A DNA stretch of 64,000 nucleotides from Protula sp. h YS-2021 (Eukaryota; Annelida; Polychaeta; Sabellida; Serpulidae): the NCBI GenBank assembly GCA_949752745.1, contig OX457031.1:52027103-52091102 (forward strand), given 5' to 3'. The notes beneath the pieces were generated by a model. That model saw only the letters and a program-made list of their open reading frames with translations, did no database searches and was not told the origin of the DNA. A program made the translations under genes and the position numbers. Every line of letters starts with the position of its first letter. Positions within the stretch are counted from its first letter, which is position 1. Shown here one piece after another: positions 24,593-32,717 of this stretch.

Positions 24593-25825
24593 TTGGAATG
24601 AGTTCCATTCGTTCTGTAAGATCTGCATCAGCTGCTGCCCTTGACTATACATCAGTATCTTGTTTTTTATTGCATAACATCAAGAACCCAAAACGAATGG
24701 GCGTTGATTTCCTTTTTGTTATCACATTTGCAGACAACTTCGGGTTAAATGCTTTTTTTAATTTTAATGATTTCTGAAACGTGAAAATCATAAATGATAA
24801 ATATTTTACACATACACAAAACATATCTTTTCGAAACAATACCATTTGTGACAATTCCTTATTTATCTGGAAAATTACACTTGGACCTGACATAAATCTA
24901 AGAGAGGTTATACAAAATCAACATTTAAAATTAAAAAAAATATTATCTTTATTTTCTGTTCTTTAATACACACAGAAAACTAAGCCTCTCCTGGAGAGGA
25001 AGGGAGTGAGCATTCGCGTACAAATTCGTTGCCATGCGTGTCCATGAGTTTTTGAACGCGAAGTGCTTAGTTTGAAAAAAAAACTTTAAAAAAAAACAGA
25101 CGAGTGCAGTTCCAAACGAACCCCTTTTTAATTGAAACGGGAAACACTCAAAATAATCACCCACCACTTTTTATCGAAATGATACCCCACACAGACTGAT
25201 TCTGCCCTCAAAATTCTCACCCTATCTTTGTTTTTTTTTTCTGTACACACATGGTAGGATAAACGGCACCAAGTGATCGCCGCCGATACATATCATTCAT
25301 TGTGAAACATTTAACTATGGAAAAATATTACTTCGTTTAAAACATTACAACATATCAGACCAAAGTCAATCTCTAGAAATTTCCCTTTTGGCAGTGGTAT
25401 GTCTTTTGGATTTTTAAAGAATATAATGTTTTTGATTAATTTAATTCACAATTTCACAAACTACAGCTATACATAAATGATCAATAAAGACGAGAGAGTA
25501 TATATGCAACAAAGTTTCATTTTGTCAAAAATATGATGCAATAACATATTTGTACAACGCATGTAGTCTACCCCATCACATATGAGTTTAAAACATTAAA
25601 TATATATAATATATCTATGTCATTGCTGAGGGCATCCACAGTGAATAAATCAGTTTCTGAAATATACATTGAATCCAACAAAGCAGGGGCATAATCACAT
25701 AATGTTTATCTTAGAGACAAGATTGACTCATTGATGTGTAACACTTTAAGTGGCGGTATGTTGACTTCCGGTTTTCTATACTTTATTAATATTATATCAC
25801 ATTTTGTAAAAGCTATGTTTATTGT
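24593..25825. other. No gene seen
   Basis: AT-rich host DNA leading up to the Polinton insertion site. Confidence 0.4.
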
Positions 25826-25831
25826 TACATA
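25826..25831. repeat. Polinton target-site duplication, left (TACATA)
   Basis: TACATA lies immediately outside the left inverted repeat and is repeated at 45464-45469 outside the right one. A 6-bp duplication is diagnostic of Maverick/Polinton integration. Confidence 0.95.
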
Positions 25832-26179
25832 AGTAGTATAGGGATAGGATAGATACCCGTTCCGCGGACCGCGGACACACGGACCCCCCCCCACCCCCCC
25901 TACCCTAGCAGACCCCCCCCACCCCCCCTACCCCTAATAAAACTCGTCAGACCACCTTAATTTAGCACGTATGTGAATGGTTTTTTAAGCACCAATGTTA
26001 CATAATGAATTGAGGTTATCCTTTTGTAAATGATACGGGGGTTAATTTCTTGTGAGTGCATAATTGGTTTTTTGACCATCAATGTTACATAATGAATAGT
26101 GGTTATCCTTTTGTGAATGATACGGAACTTGATTTCATGTGAGTGGATAATGAAATAATTATCTCATGACCGCACTACG
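25832..26179 (+). repeat. Polinton left terminal inverted repeat
   Basis: Begins AGTAGTATAGGGATAGGATA and pairs with the right end at 45463-45111. It includes two C-tract blocks (25884-25931) and an internal direct duplication with an 87-bp offset (copies starting at 25994 and 26081, both AATGTTACATAATGAAT). The same duplication is present in the right repeat, so it predates insertion. Confidence 0.95.
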
Positions 26180-26237
26180 AACTTGGTTTGAAGTGCATGT
26201 ATAGAATTTTATATGACGTCAGACGCGGAACGGAGGG

Positions 26238-26245
26238 TATATAAG
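26238..26245 (+). promoter_or_regulatory. TATA box of the first Polinton gene
   Basis: TATATAAG lies about 70 bp before the ATG at 26316 and just inside the left inverted repeat. It is a plausible early promoter for the + strand genes; no other strong TATA lies between it and the ATG except a TA-dinucleotide run. Confidence 0.6.
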
Positions 26246-26315
26246 CATATCTTTTCCGACCTTCTATCATTATTTTCATTACACTGCGGATATATATATA
26301 TATCAATTTGGAAAA

Positions 26316-27189
26316 ATGTCGGAGGGCGCTGTAGGATATAGTCCTAACCAAGGAGACATTCACCCACGCAATTGTTTATCTGACAGTGTTCAGTTTAATG
26401 AAGCATTCATTAAAGAGTACGACACGGTAGTCGCTGAGAAAAGAAGAAAAAGGAGACATATACTCGATGTTAACTTTGAAGCCATTCGTAGGAGACTAGA
26501 AGAAGACTACCAAATCACCTCTGACAAAGGTAACCACTTTAATGTATTATATAGCTTATCTCAATGGTTTTAATTATAATTAAAGAAAACAAACTCAACC
26601 ATTCATACAAAAATCTTAAATGTAAATAGTTTTATAATTTTATATTTTAGGGTTTAATGAAGAAATCGACGACGTACACTACAAGAAAGTACTTGGGCAT
26701 GGCTTGAGCGTCATTGTTTGGGATAACAATGGAACAACGCAAATAAACTTTGTGCAGAAAATGAGTCCTGAGACCACGCTACAAATCAATTTTTCTCTAG
26801 ACGAATGGAAAGCCTTGGAGCTTAGACTCGATGGTCTTTTTCAAGCTATGAAGAAATGCGAACGAGACAGGGCCTATTCTTTGAAATCATATCACATCAT
26901 AAAGACAATCCATGCTGATGTAACGTACTCTAGACGAGGGCCGAGGATAGCTATGTATTATGCTCGTCTCAGCAGGTCTCAAAACCGCCCAGTTCCAACA
27001 CTCTGTGGCACAATCTTCTTGAGCAAGAAGCAATTCCTTCGTCTATTGCAAATCATGGGGCGCATTGAAATAGTTATTCCCGAACTCAAATCTCAAAAGC
27101 CGTGTTATTTAGAAGACGATCACGCAAACCAAATGGTGAAATTGCAGTGTTCCAAGTGCACCCCTTTTCACTTTTTATCCTTTATGTAG
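26316..27189 (+). CDS. Polinton gene 1, spliced, unknown function (250 aa)
   Basis: Two exons: 26316-26529 and 26651-27189. The 121-bp intron has a GTAACC donor after AAAG and a TATATTTTAG acceptor, splits a Gly codon in phase 1, and joins two open frames exactly. Exon 1 encodes a charged N-terminus with a basic patch (EKRRKRRH). Exon 2 contains NFSLDEWKALELRL, then an Arg/Tyr-rich region, and ends with a single CxxC (CSKC) near the C-terminus. The LDEWKAL segment after a beta-rich stretch faintly recalls PC4-like ssDNA-binding domains, but I cannot support that by eye. It is the first gene inside the left terminal repeat, transcribed inward from a TATA box, so it may act early. Function unknown. 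Confidence 0.65.
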
Positions 27190-27325
27190 CCATCCCAAAA
27201 AAAAGGGGACTATTTGAACTTGACTTTTATTACTGATCATTCATGCATTCTATGTAAATATGAAAATAAAATAGTTATGATAATCAAGAACCTGGCATTT
27301 AATTTTTTGACTTTGACAAAGACAC

Positions 27326-27961
27326 ATGATTTCTTTCAAAGGTCCCACCACTATGGCTATAAGTGGAACCACAGGGAGTGGTAAAACGACATTTTTGCGC
27401 AAACTTATTAAACATAAGCATCTTATGTTTGATCCTATTCCCGAGAAAATGTTATATTGTTATGGTATCTGGCAGAAACAATTTAGCGAAATGGAAAAGG
27501 AATTCTCCTTCATTGATTTCCACAGAGGTCTCCCAAGTGAAGAAACCATTGGCAGTTTCAGTGATGGAAATCACAACATTATTGTTATAGACGATCTCAT
27601 GCAGGATGCAGCAAAAAGCGCAACCGTTGAGCATCTTTTTACTCGGGCTTCACATCACCAAATGTTGACTATTATATATCTGAATCAAAACATGTACTGT
27701 CCTGGTAAGAATTCACGCAGTATTAACCTCAACACTCAAGTACTTGTTTTAATGCGAAACCCGAGAGACACCTTTCAAATTAAAATTTTAGGGCGTCAAA
27801 TGGGGGTCGGGAGAACATTGGAAGAAGCTTTCCACGACGTTCATAAGACTCCCTTTTCCTATTTAGTGGTAGATCTTAGCCCCTATACGGAAGAGAAATA
27901 TAAAATTCGCACGAATATATTCCCGGGAGAGGATACTATCGTTTACATACATAAAGAGTGA
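27326..27961 (+). CDS. Polinton packaging ATPase (FtsK/HerA type)
   Basis: 211 aa. Walker A is GTTGSGKTT (residues 14-22), Walker B is IIVIDD (85-90) and LNQN (119-122) sits where the polar sensor of this ATPase clade lies. A strand-helix pattern continues to RNPRDTFQIKILGRQ. Length and motif spacing match the A32-like/FtsK-HerA DNA-packaging ATPases of Polintons and related double jelly-roll viruses, which pump genomic DNA into preformed capsids. It starts 136 bp after gene 1 and precedes the small structural-looking genes on the same strand. The ATG at 27326 gives a short N-terminal strand ahead of Walker A, as usual in the family. All key residues are present. Confidence 0.93.
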   Translation: MISFKGPTTMAISGTTGSGKTTFLRKLIKHKHLMFDPIPEKMLYCYGIWQKQFSEMEKEFSFIDFHRGLPSEETIGSFSDGNHNIIVIDDLMQDAAKSATVEHLFTRASHHQMLTIIYLNQNMYCPGKNSRSINLNTQVLVLMRNPRDTFQIKILGRQMGVGRTLEEAFHDVHKTPFSYLVVDLSPYTEEKYKIRTNIFPGEDTIVYIHKE

Positions 27962-28007
27962 AATATAGCATTTACTTCATTCCAGCTTCAGAAAGTGTTA
28001 GAAGAAC

Positions 28008-28325
28008 ATGTCTAAACTATTAAACAAGCACAAACATTTTTTGTTATTATTACTCACTACGCACAAACTTCAAGCTCGGGCTGTACTGGAAACTCTCACA
28101 TCGGAACAAGGTCGTGTCATTGAAGAAATAATAACAAATATTCCCAACATTTCCAAATCCAAGGAACTGGGAGCGCTGTTGCAAAAACGAAAGAGGGTAC
28201 TCGGTAAAATTACAAATCCGAGTTTGAGCGTCAAGGAAAAACTCACTTTAATAGCTAATCATCAAAGGCAAATATACGATACCTTAATCCGCGTATCTTC
28301 CATCTTGAAGAACATTCTGAAATGA
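28008..28325 (+). CDS. Small Polinton protein, conserved type, unknown function (105 aa)
   Basis: A short helical, Leu- and Lys-rich protein. After a hydrophobic start (HFLLLLLTTHKLQARAVLET) it has helices rich in Ile/Leu and a basic middle (LLQKRKRVLGKI). This composition and its place right after the ATPase match a small protein often seen in Polintons, for which I know no assigned role. Its stop codon overlaps the start of the next gene as ATGA (28322-28325), which suggests that the two are translated from one message. No transmembrane segment is clear, although residues 10-17 are very hydrophobic. Confidence 0.65.
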   Translation: MSKLLNKHKHFLLLLLTTHKLQARAVLETLTSEQGRVIEEIITNIPNISKSKELGALLQKRKRVLGKITNPSLSVKEKLTLIANHQRQIYDTLIRVSSILKNILK

Positions 28326-28882
28326 AGTTTACCGCGAAAATGGTACTGGTGCCATTCGACAAGTACCAAAGATTAATGAATGATACTTCCGTAGGAGACG
28401 TCGATAATGAAGAAGTAAAGTCGCACACTGCTGAGGCTGCAACTGAACCTCGTTTTATGCAAGATTCTCCCATGGACAGTTCTATTAAAATTCATCATCA
28501 TAAATTGAATGTTGATCGCATTCTAGAAGCCCTTCCGAAATATACACAGCACCGTGCGAGACAATTGTTGAGGGTAATAGAAGGTCACATTTCCTGGAAC
28601 GAAAGAGGAGAAATTCTTATTAATGGAGAGCTTGTAAAACATTCTCACATTATTGACTTAATCAAAGATGCGGTACAGTCTTATAAGCGAGGTAACCCTA
28701 TTGGAAGTGATCAGTTCTACGCAGAACTCCAGAGGATAAATACTCCGAAAAGTTTAATAAGGAGTGAACATTGGAGAGGAGCGGGAACTGTGCAAACCAA
28801 AAGGATTCCACCACCTGGCATCCCTGTACAACCCGTAAAGAAGCAGAAGAAAACACTGAAAAGTCAGTGGATATCGATATGA
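28322..28882 (+). CDS. Polinton late-type protein, unknown function (186 aa)
   Basis: Begins with KMVLVPFDKYQRL, has an acidic linker, then a helical core at residues 60-120 (ILEALPKYTQHRARQLLRVI, then SWNERGEILINGELVKHSHI) and a Pro/Lys-rich tail (KRIPPPGIPVQPVKKQKK). The helical core followed by a short two-strand hairpin (GEILINGELV) is the type seen in a Polinton-specific family found beside integrase and ATPase. A basic proline-rich tail would suit a DNA- or capsid-associated protein, but that is inference. It overlaps the previous gene by 4 bases and the next gene start by 4 bases (ATGA at 28879-28882). Confidence 0.65.
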   Translation: MKFTAKMVLVPFDKYQRLMNDTSVGDVDNEEVKSHTAEAATEPRFMQDSPMDSSIKIHHHKLNVDRILEALPKYTQHRARQLLRVIEGHISWNERGEILINGELVKHSHIIDLIKDAVQSYKRGNPIGSDQFYAELQRINTPKSLIRSEHWRGAGTVQTKRIPPPGIPVQPVKKQKKTLKSQWISI

Positions 28883-30015
28883 CTGACGATGAATATTTGG
28901 CTGAAATTTACTTCAATCCGGAAAGTCCTGCTTCCTTCACATCTCCAGACAATGTTTTTAAATATGTAAAAAACTACGGAGATAGGCAGATTCCAAGAGG
29001 AAAAATAATTAAATGGTTAAATAAACAAAAAGTTTATACGGATAATAGACAAGTTATCCGCACCTTTAAACGGAGGAGAGTAATAAGTCCGTATATCGAT
29101 TACTTGTGGGACGGAGATAACGGTTATATGCACCATTGGTCCAGACAAAACGGAGGTCACAAATATTTTTTGCTATGCATCGACGTCTTCTCACGTTTCA
29201 TATGGACAAGACCTTTGAAAACCTTACAAGGAGGCCCTGTTACCGAGGCACTGAGGTCTATTTTAAACGAGGGAAGACAATGTGAGCGTTTTCGAACTGA
29301 TAAAGGGAGTGAATTTAAGAATAAAAAGTTTAAAGCACTCATGAAACAGAGGAATATCATTCACTATGTAACCCAGAACGAGAAGAAAGCCAATTTTGCG
29401 GAAAGGGCAATTCGAACGGTGAAAACCAGACTCTTAAAATACATGACTCATGAAAAAACAAAAAAATGGGTAGAAGCTTTGGCGCAAATAACGCACAGTT
29501 ATAATTTCGCCATTCACTCAAGCATACAAATGCAACCAGCAAGAGTTCGGAAAGAAGACGAGGCGCGTCTATGGAAACTACTCTATTGGCCGAAAGAAAG
29601 ACATCTAAAATTGAAAACTCACATAAAGAAAAGTAACCGTTATCGTAACCCTTACAAATTTAAAATCGGGGATACTGTGAAAATATCTAATATTCGTCAT
29701 AAATTCGGAACCGCATACGACAAGAAATTTACAGAAGAATTCTTCACTATAATGGATCGTGACGTTAAAGAAAGCATTACAGTATATCTGCTGAAAGATT
29801 TGAATAATAAGCCTATTTCGGGAACGTTTTATGCGTCGGAACTTCAAAAATACACTCCAAACAACGATCAGTGGATGGATATTGAAAAAATAATTTCCCG
29901 ACGCAAGCGGAAGAATCGGGAAGAGGTGTTGGTGCAGTGGAAAGGGTGGTCTAAAGACTTTCGCACGTGGATACCAGCTGAAGAAGTACAAGACTTTAGA
30001 GACAACAACAAGTAA
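28879..30015 (+). CDS. Polinton integrase with chromodomain (378 aa)
   Basis: A retroviral-type DDE integrase. In order: an N-terminal helical segment, the catalytic core with D80 (in WDGDN), D141 (in FRTDKGSEF) and E175 (in NFAER), with 33 residues between the second Asp and the Glu, and a C-terminal chromodomain at about 332-372 (IEKIISRRKRKNREEVLVQW, then KGWSKDFRTWIP). The frame stays open upstream to 28771 with no ATG there; the ATG at 28879 overlaps the previous stop as ATGA, which decides the start. The enzyme joins element ends to target DNA and makes the 6-bp duplication seen at the borders. The chromodomain is expected to bind methylated histone tails and guide insertion. All catalytic residues are present. 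Confidence 0.93.
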   Translation: MTDDEYLAEIYFNPESPASFTSPDNVFKYVKNYGDRQIPRGKIIKWLNKQKVYTDNRQVIRTFKRRRVISPYIDYLWDGDNGYMHHWSRQNGGHKYFLLCIDVFSRFIWTRPLKTLQGGPVTEALRSILNEGRQCERFRTDKGSEFKNKKFKALMKQRNIIHYVTQNEKKANFAERAIRTVKTRLLKYMTHEKTKKWVEALAQITHSYNFAIHSSIQMQPARVRKEDEARLWKLLYWPKERHLKLKTHIKKSNRYRNPYKFKIGDTVKISNIRHKFGTAYDKKFTEEFFTIMDRDVKESITVYLLKDLNNKPISGTFYASELQKYTPNNDQWMDIEKIISRRKRKNREEVLVQWKGWSKDFRTWIPAEEVQDFRDNNK

Positions 30016-30022
30016 GCCATTA

Positions 30023-30442
30023 ATGATGGATCCTTTGAAGCGTCAACACTATATAATCGTATCCTCTTCCGATTCATTGGAATACTTCCCGAAGAACAAA
30101 CCATATGATTTTACAGTAGAGTTACCGGAAAACCTCTTTCTACCAGGTGTTTGGGAATGTGCTTTAACAGAACTTTTCTTGAACCAGTCTCTTACAGAGA
30201 ATATTTGTATTATGTGTGATCTATGCGATGAGTCCATTATAGGCACAAACCGTGCCCCGGTTTTGAGACTCATTGCCAAGAAATCTCCGCTCCATCTTTC
30301 ATTTGCTTATCCAATAGCATTCACAATTTCACGTCAAGAAATAAGAAGAGTTCGAGTGTATATAAGAAACCAGGACATGACTCCAAGCTCATTTCTTCAA
30401 AAACCCTTAACGTGTATACTTCGTCTGACGCGAGTGATATAA
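30023..30442 (+). CDS. Polinton minor capsid (penton-like) candidate (139 aa)
   Basis: The N-terminus has the layout common to Polinton minor-capsid/penton proteins: a beta-strand (HYIIVSSSDSLEYFPKN), then a DFTVELPENLFLPGVWECAL block in which a hydrophobic strand leads to the W-E-x-A-L signature. It ends with IRRVRVYIRNQDMTPSSFLQ and a hydrophobic strand (LTCILRL). Beta-rich composition fits a single jelly-roll, though at 139 aa it is short. It starts 8 bp after the integrase stop. Its own stop overlaps the start of the next gene (TAATG at 30440-30444). Role by family: pentameric capsid vertex. The assignment is by motif pattern, not a search. Confidence 0.6.
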   Translation: MMDPLKRQHYIIVSSSDSLEYFPKNKPYDFTVELPENLFLPGVWECALTELFLNQSLTENICIMCDLCDESIIGTNRAPVLRLIAKKSPLHLSFAYPIAFTISRQEIRRVRVYIRNQDMTPSSFLQKPLTCILRLTRVI

Positions 30443-30750
30443 TGTCATACGTAGGCTATACGCCCAATACTGAATCATGGAAAGCCCACTTTATGAATAT
30501 GGCAGAGCGGAAAGGAAAACAATACAAAAAATTCTACAAAGTGCACCATACGGTGAAAGGAGGTGGAGACGGGAATGTTGTTATGATTTCGCCAACCGAG
30601 CAGGATGTAGCAAGGGCTAAAGCTGAACTGCAGAGAGAGCAAGAGGAGCATAAAAAGAGGAAATCCCCTGATTTTCATCATTCTGCATCAAAGCGGGGAA
30701 GAGGAAACAAGACAAGAGGGAACATAAATAGAGGAAGAAGAGGAAAGTAA
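30442..30750 (+). CDS. Basic virion-core-like protein (102 aa)
   Basis: The ATG at 30442 overlaps the preceding stop (TAATG), so I choose it over the upstream GTG-only extension. The protein has an N-terminal YVGYTPNTESWKAHFMNMAE segment, a Gly-run linker (KGGGDGN), the phrase MISPTEQDVARAKAEL and a strongly basic tail rich in Arg, Gly and Lys (RGRGNKTRGNINRGRRGK). A Gly-Gly-x site in front of a basic tail recalls precursor core proteins cleaved by adenain-type proteases. The element encodes such a protease at 31992-32531, so this could be its substrate; that is inference. It lies 1 bp before the major capsid gene. Confidence 0.55.
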   Translation: MSYVGYTPNTESWKAHFMNMAERKGKQYKKFYKVHHTVKGGGDGNVVMISPTEQDVARAKAELQREQEEHKKRKSPDFHHSASKRGRGNKTRGNINRGRRGK

Positions 30751-30751
30751 A

Positions 30752-32053
30752 ATGGCCTTCAAATTTGATCAAAGTGAGGAAGGATACCAGCAAAACCTGG
30801 CTTTATTTGCATCAAAGCCCGTAGATACCGGAGTGGACAAGGTTGAATGGGTTGAGTTCAGACCAGTGAGTCAGATCAGTCGCGGAGCTCCCATTGAGTT
30901 TAACGTGTCGGGAAGTGGGTTGGATTATGTCGATTTAAAAAACACCAAACTCCACGTTAAAGTTCGGATACTCCATTCTGATGGAAGTGTCCTAGGCGAT
31001 GAAGATAAAGTTGCTTTCGTGAATATGCCACTGAGTTCTCTATGGCGCCAAGTCGACTGCAGCCTACAACAACTCGTAATATCGCCCTCAGTGTCCACAA
31101 ACTATGCACAAAAGAGTTATATTGATTTGTTGCTGAATTTTTCCGAAGACAGTAAAGAATCACAGTTGCAGTCACAGTTATATTACAAAGACACTCCGGG
31201 CTATATGGATGCTTTCGATCCACAGCGCGGTGGCAATGCCGGTCTCATTCAAAGGAATTTTTGGACCAAAAATAGTTCTATTGTTGAACTGGAAGGACCT
31301 ATATACTGCGACCTGTTCCAGCAAGACCGTCTGCTTTTGAATGGTATTCAAATAAACATTAAACTTTTTCCATCCTCAGATTCCTTTCGGCTCATGGCAG
31401 CTGAAGACAATTACATTGTTGATATATGTGATGCTGTTCTTAAAATGTGTAAAGTAAAAGTGAGCCCTGGAATTTTGGTGGGACATAGCGAGGCTTTACA
31501 AAAAACCAATGCTCTGTATCCATTCAAAAGGTCTGATTTTAAAACATTCAGTATACCTAAAGATTTATTAGTATGGAATGCAGACGACCCATTTCTCGGT
31601 CAAATACCCTCCCGTTTGATTGTAACCCTAATTCCTTCTGAAGCATATAGCGGAAGTGTACACAGAAATCCATTTAACTTTGTCAACTCGAACGTTAATT
31701 TCATTGGATTTTACGTTGATGGCAGCGCAAGACCGAGTGTACCGTTCACTCCAAACTATAAAAAAGGAAACTATGTGACTGAATACCTCAGTTTGTTCCA
31801 AGGGACTGGAAGGTACGGAAGGGATACCGGAAACTATATAAGCAGAACCGATTTCGCGAATGGCTATGCAATTTACGTCTTTGATTTAGATTCTAATCAC
31901 AACCAAGATATAGATTCTCTATCTAAAAGAGGGCACACGCGTCTCAGCATTCAGTTCGCAGAGGGTCTGACCGAAGCAACTACAGTGTTAATGTACGCTC
32001 ACTTCAATTCCGTCCTTCAAGTTGATAGTTCACGCAACGTATTTGTCGTCTGA
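30752..32053 (+). CDS. Polinton major capsid protein candidate (433 aa)
   Basis: A beta-rich, cysteine-poor protein with no membrane segment or enzyme motif. It begins with an acidic segment and continues with VDKVEWVEFRPVSQISRGAP and alternating strands throughout. Length, position between the core-like gene and the protease, and overall look match the Polinton protein that large databases call F54H12.2-like, proposed to be the double jelly-roll major capsid protein. Many copies would form the icosahedral shell. It starts immediately after the basic core gene and its 3' end overlaps the protease frame (31992-32053). The ATG at 30752 is the first in frame. The fold itself cannot be proven without structure prediction. 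Confidence 0.65.
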   Translation: MAFKFDQSEEGYQQNLALFASKPVDTGVDKVEWVEFRPVSQISRGAPIEFNVSGSGLDYVDLKNTKLHVKVRILHSDGSVLGDEDKVAFVNMPLSSLWRQVDCSLQQLVISPSVSTNYAQKSYIDLLLNFSEDSKESQLQSQLYYKDTPGYMDAFDPQRGGNAGLIQRNFWTKNSSIVELEGPIYCDLFQQDRLLLNGIQINIKLFPSSDSFRLMAAEDNYIVDICDAVLKMCKVKVSPGILVGHSEALQKTNALYPFKRSDFKTFSIPKDLLVWNADDPFLGQIPSRLIVTLIPSEAYSGSVHRNPFNFVNSNVNFIGFYVDGSARPSVPFTPNYKKGNYVTEYLSLFQGTGRYGRDTGNYISRTDFANGYAIYVFDLDSNHNQDIDSLSKRGHTRLSIQFAEGLTEATTVLMYAHFNSVLQVDSSRNVFVV

Positions 32054-32531
32054 TACGTATTCTAGTGACCTTGAAATATTATTGTCATCGAACACTGTCA
32101 CAAGACCGTATTTTGGAGGCATTTGTGCTCGCGATGAACTGTATAGACTAAAACCTATTAAACCTCAGTTTTTTGTAGTGAATACCGATTCATTTCGCGG
32201 GGGTGGGAAGCATTGGGTAACTGTCTTTTTGACTTCATCTAATCAATCCGAATTTTTTGATTCTCTAGGCAAGCCCCCAAAAGTGTATGGATCTGATTTT
32301 TCCGATTTTCTCATCTCGTACGGACCGAATTATATTTATAATAAGGGGAGAATTCAGGCTCCTTCATCTCAGTCTTGTGGGAAGTTTTGCATGTATTTTG
32401 CATATTTAAGATGTAAGGGGCATTCTTTCAATGAAATAGTCCATACTTTTCATAATGTCATATTGTTAAATAATGAAGTAAAAGTCAGTGAGTTTGTCGA
32501 CAACATTTTCAAAGAGTATAGTAGAAAATAA
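31992..32531 (+). CDS. Adenain-like cysteine protease
   Basis: The catalytic set of adenovirus-type proteases is present in the right order: His in GGKHWVTVFL, Asp in EFFDSLG, Gln in IQAPSS and Cys in QSCGKFCMYF, with seven residues from Gln to Cys as in adenain. The family cleaves capsid and core precursors during virion maturation. Oddly, no ATG lies in this frame ahead of the catalytic His; the frame is open from 31992, where it overlaps the capsid gene in the +1 frame. A frameshift from the capsid gene, a spliced leader exon or a non-AUG start must be assumed. The stop codon (32529-32531) lies inside an AATAAA signal, so the 3' UTR is minimal. Confidence 0.88.
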   Translation, partial: CTLTSIPSFKLIVHATYLSSDTYSSDLEILLSSNTVTRPYFGGICARDELYRLKPIKPQFFVVNTDSFRGGGKHWVTVFLTSSNQSEFFDSLGKPPKVYGSDFSDFLISYGPNYIYNKGRIQAPSSQSCGKFCMYFAYLRCKGHSFNEIVHTFHNVILLNNEVKVSEFVDNIFKEYSRK

Positions 32532-32532
32532 A
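32527..32532 (+). terminator. Poly(A) signal of the Polinton + strand genes
   Basis: AATAAA, overlapping the protease stop codon. A second AATAAA occurs near 32647. The opposing signal for the polymerase gene lies at 32570-32565, so the two transcripts converge and may overlap by a few dozen bases. Confidence 0.6.
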
Positions 32533-32564
32533 GAATCATAGTTTCATTTCAATGTATAAATATC

Positions 32565-32570
32565 TTTATT
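32565..32570 (-). terminator. Poly(A) signal of the polymerase gene
   Basis: AATAAA on the - strand (TTTATT on +), about 150 bp past the polymerase stop at 32718. Confidence 0.55.
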
Positions 32571-32717
32571 TGCATTGCATGTATTCAAAATGTAAATAAC
32601 ACATGTGAAATAAGTATAACATGTATTCAAGATGTAAATAACAGAAAATAAACATATATGAATAAATGATCAAAATACTCTCATTTCATGCTTCTATATT
32701 TAAAGCATTCATACCAG

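Noticed and set aside
26651..27189. Assigning the first Polinton protein to the PC4 ssDNA-binding family
   Set aside because: Only a short SLDEWKAL-like segment matches by eye; not enough to name it.
28771..28878. Longer integrase start at 28771
   Set aside because: The codon there is TTG; the first ATG is 28879 and overlaps the previous stop as ATGA.
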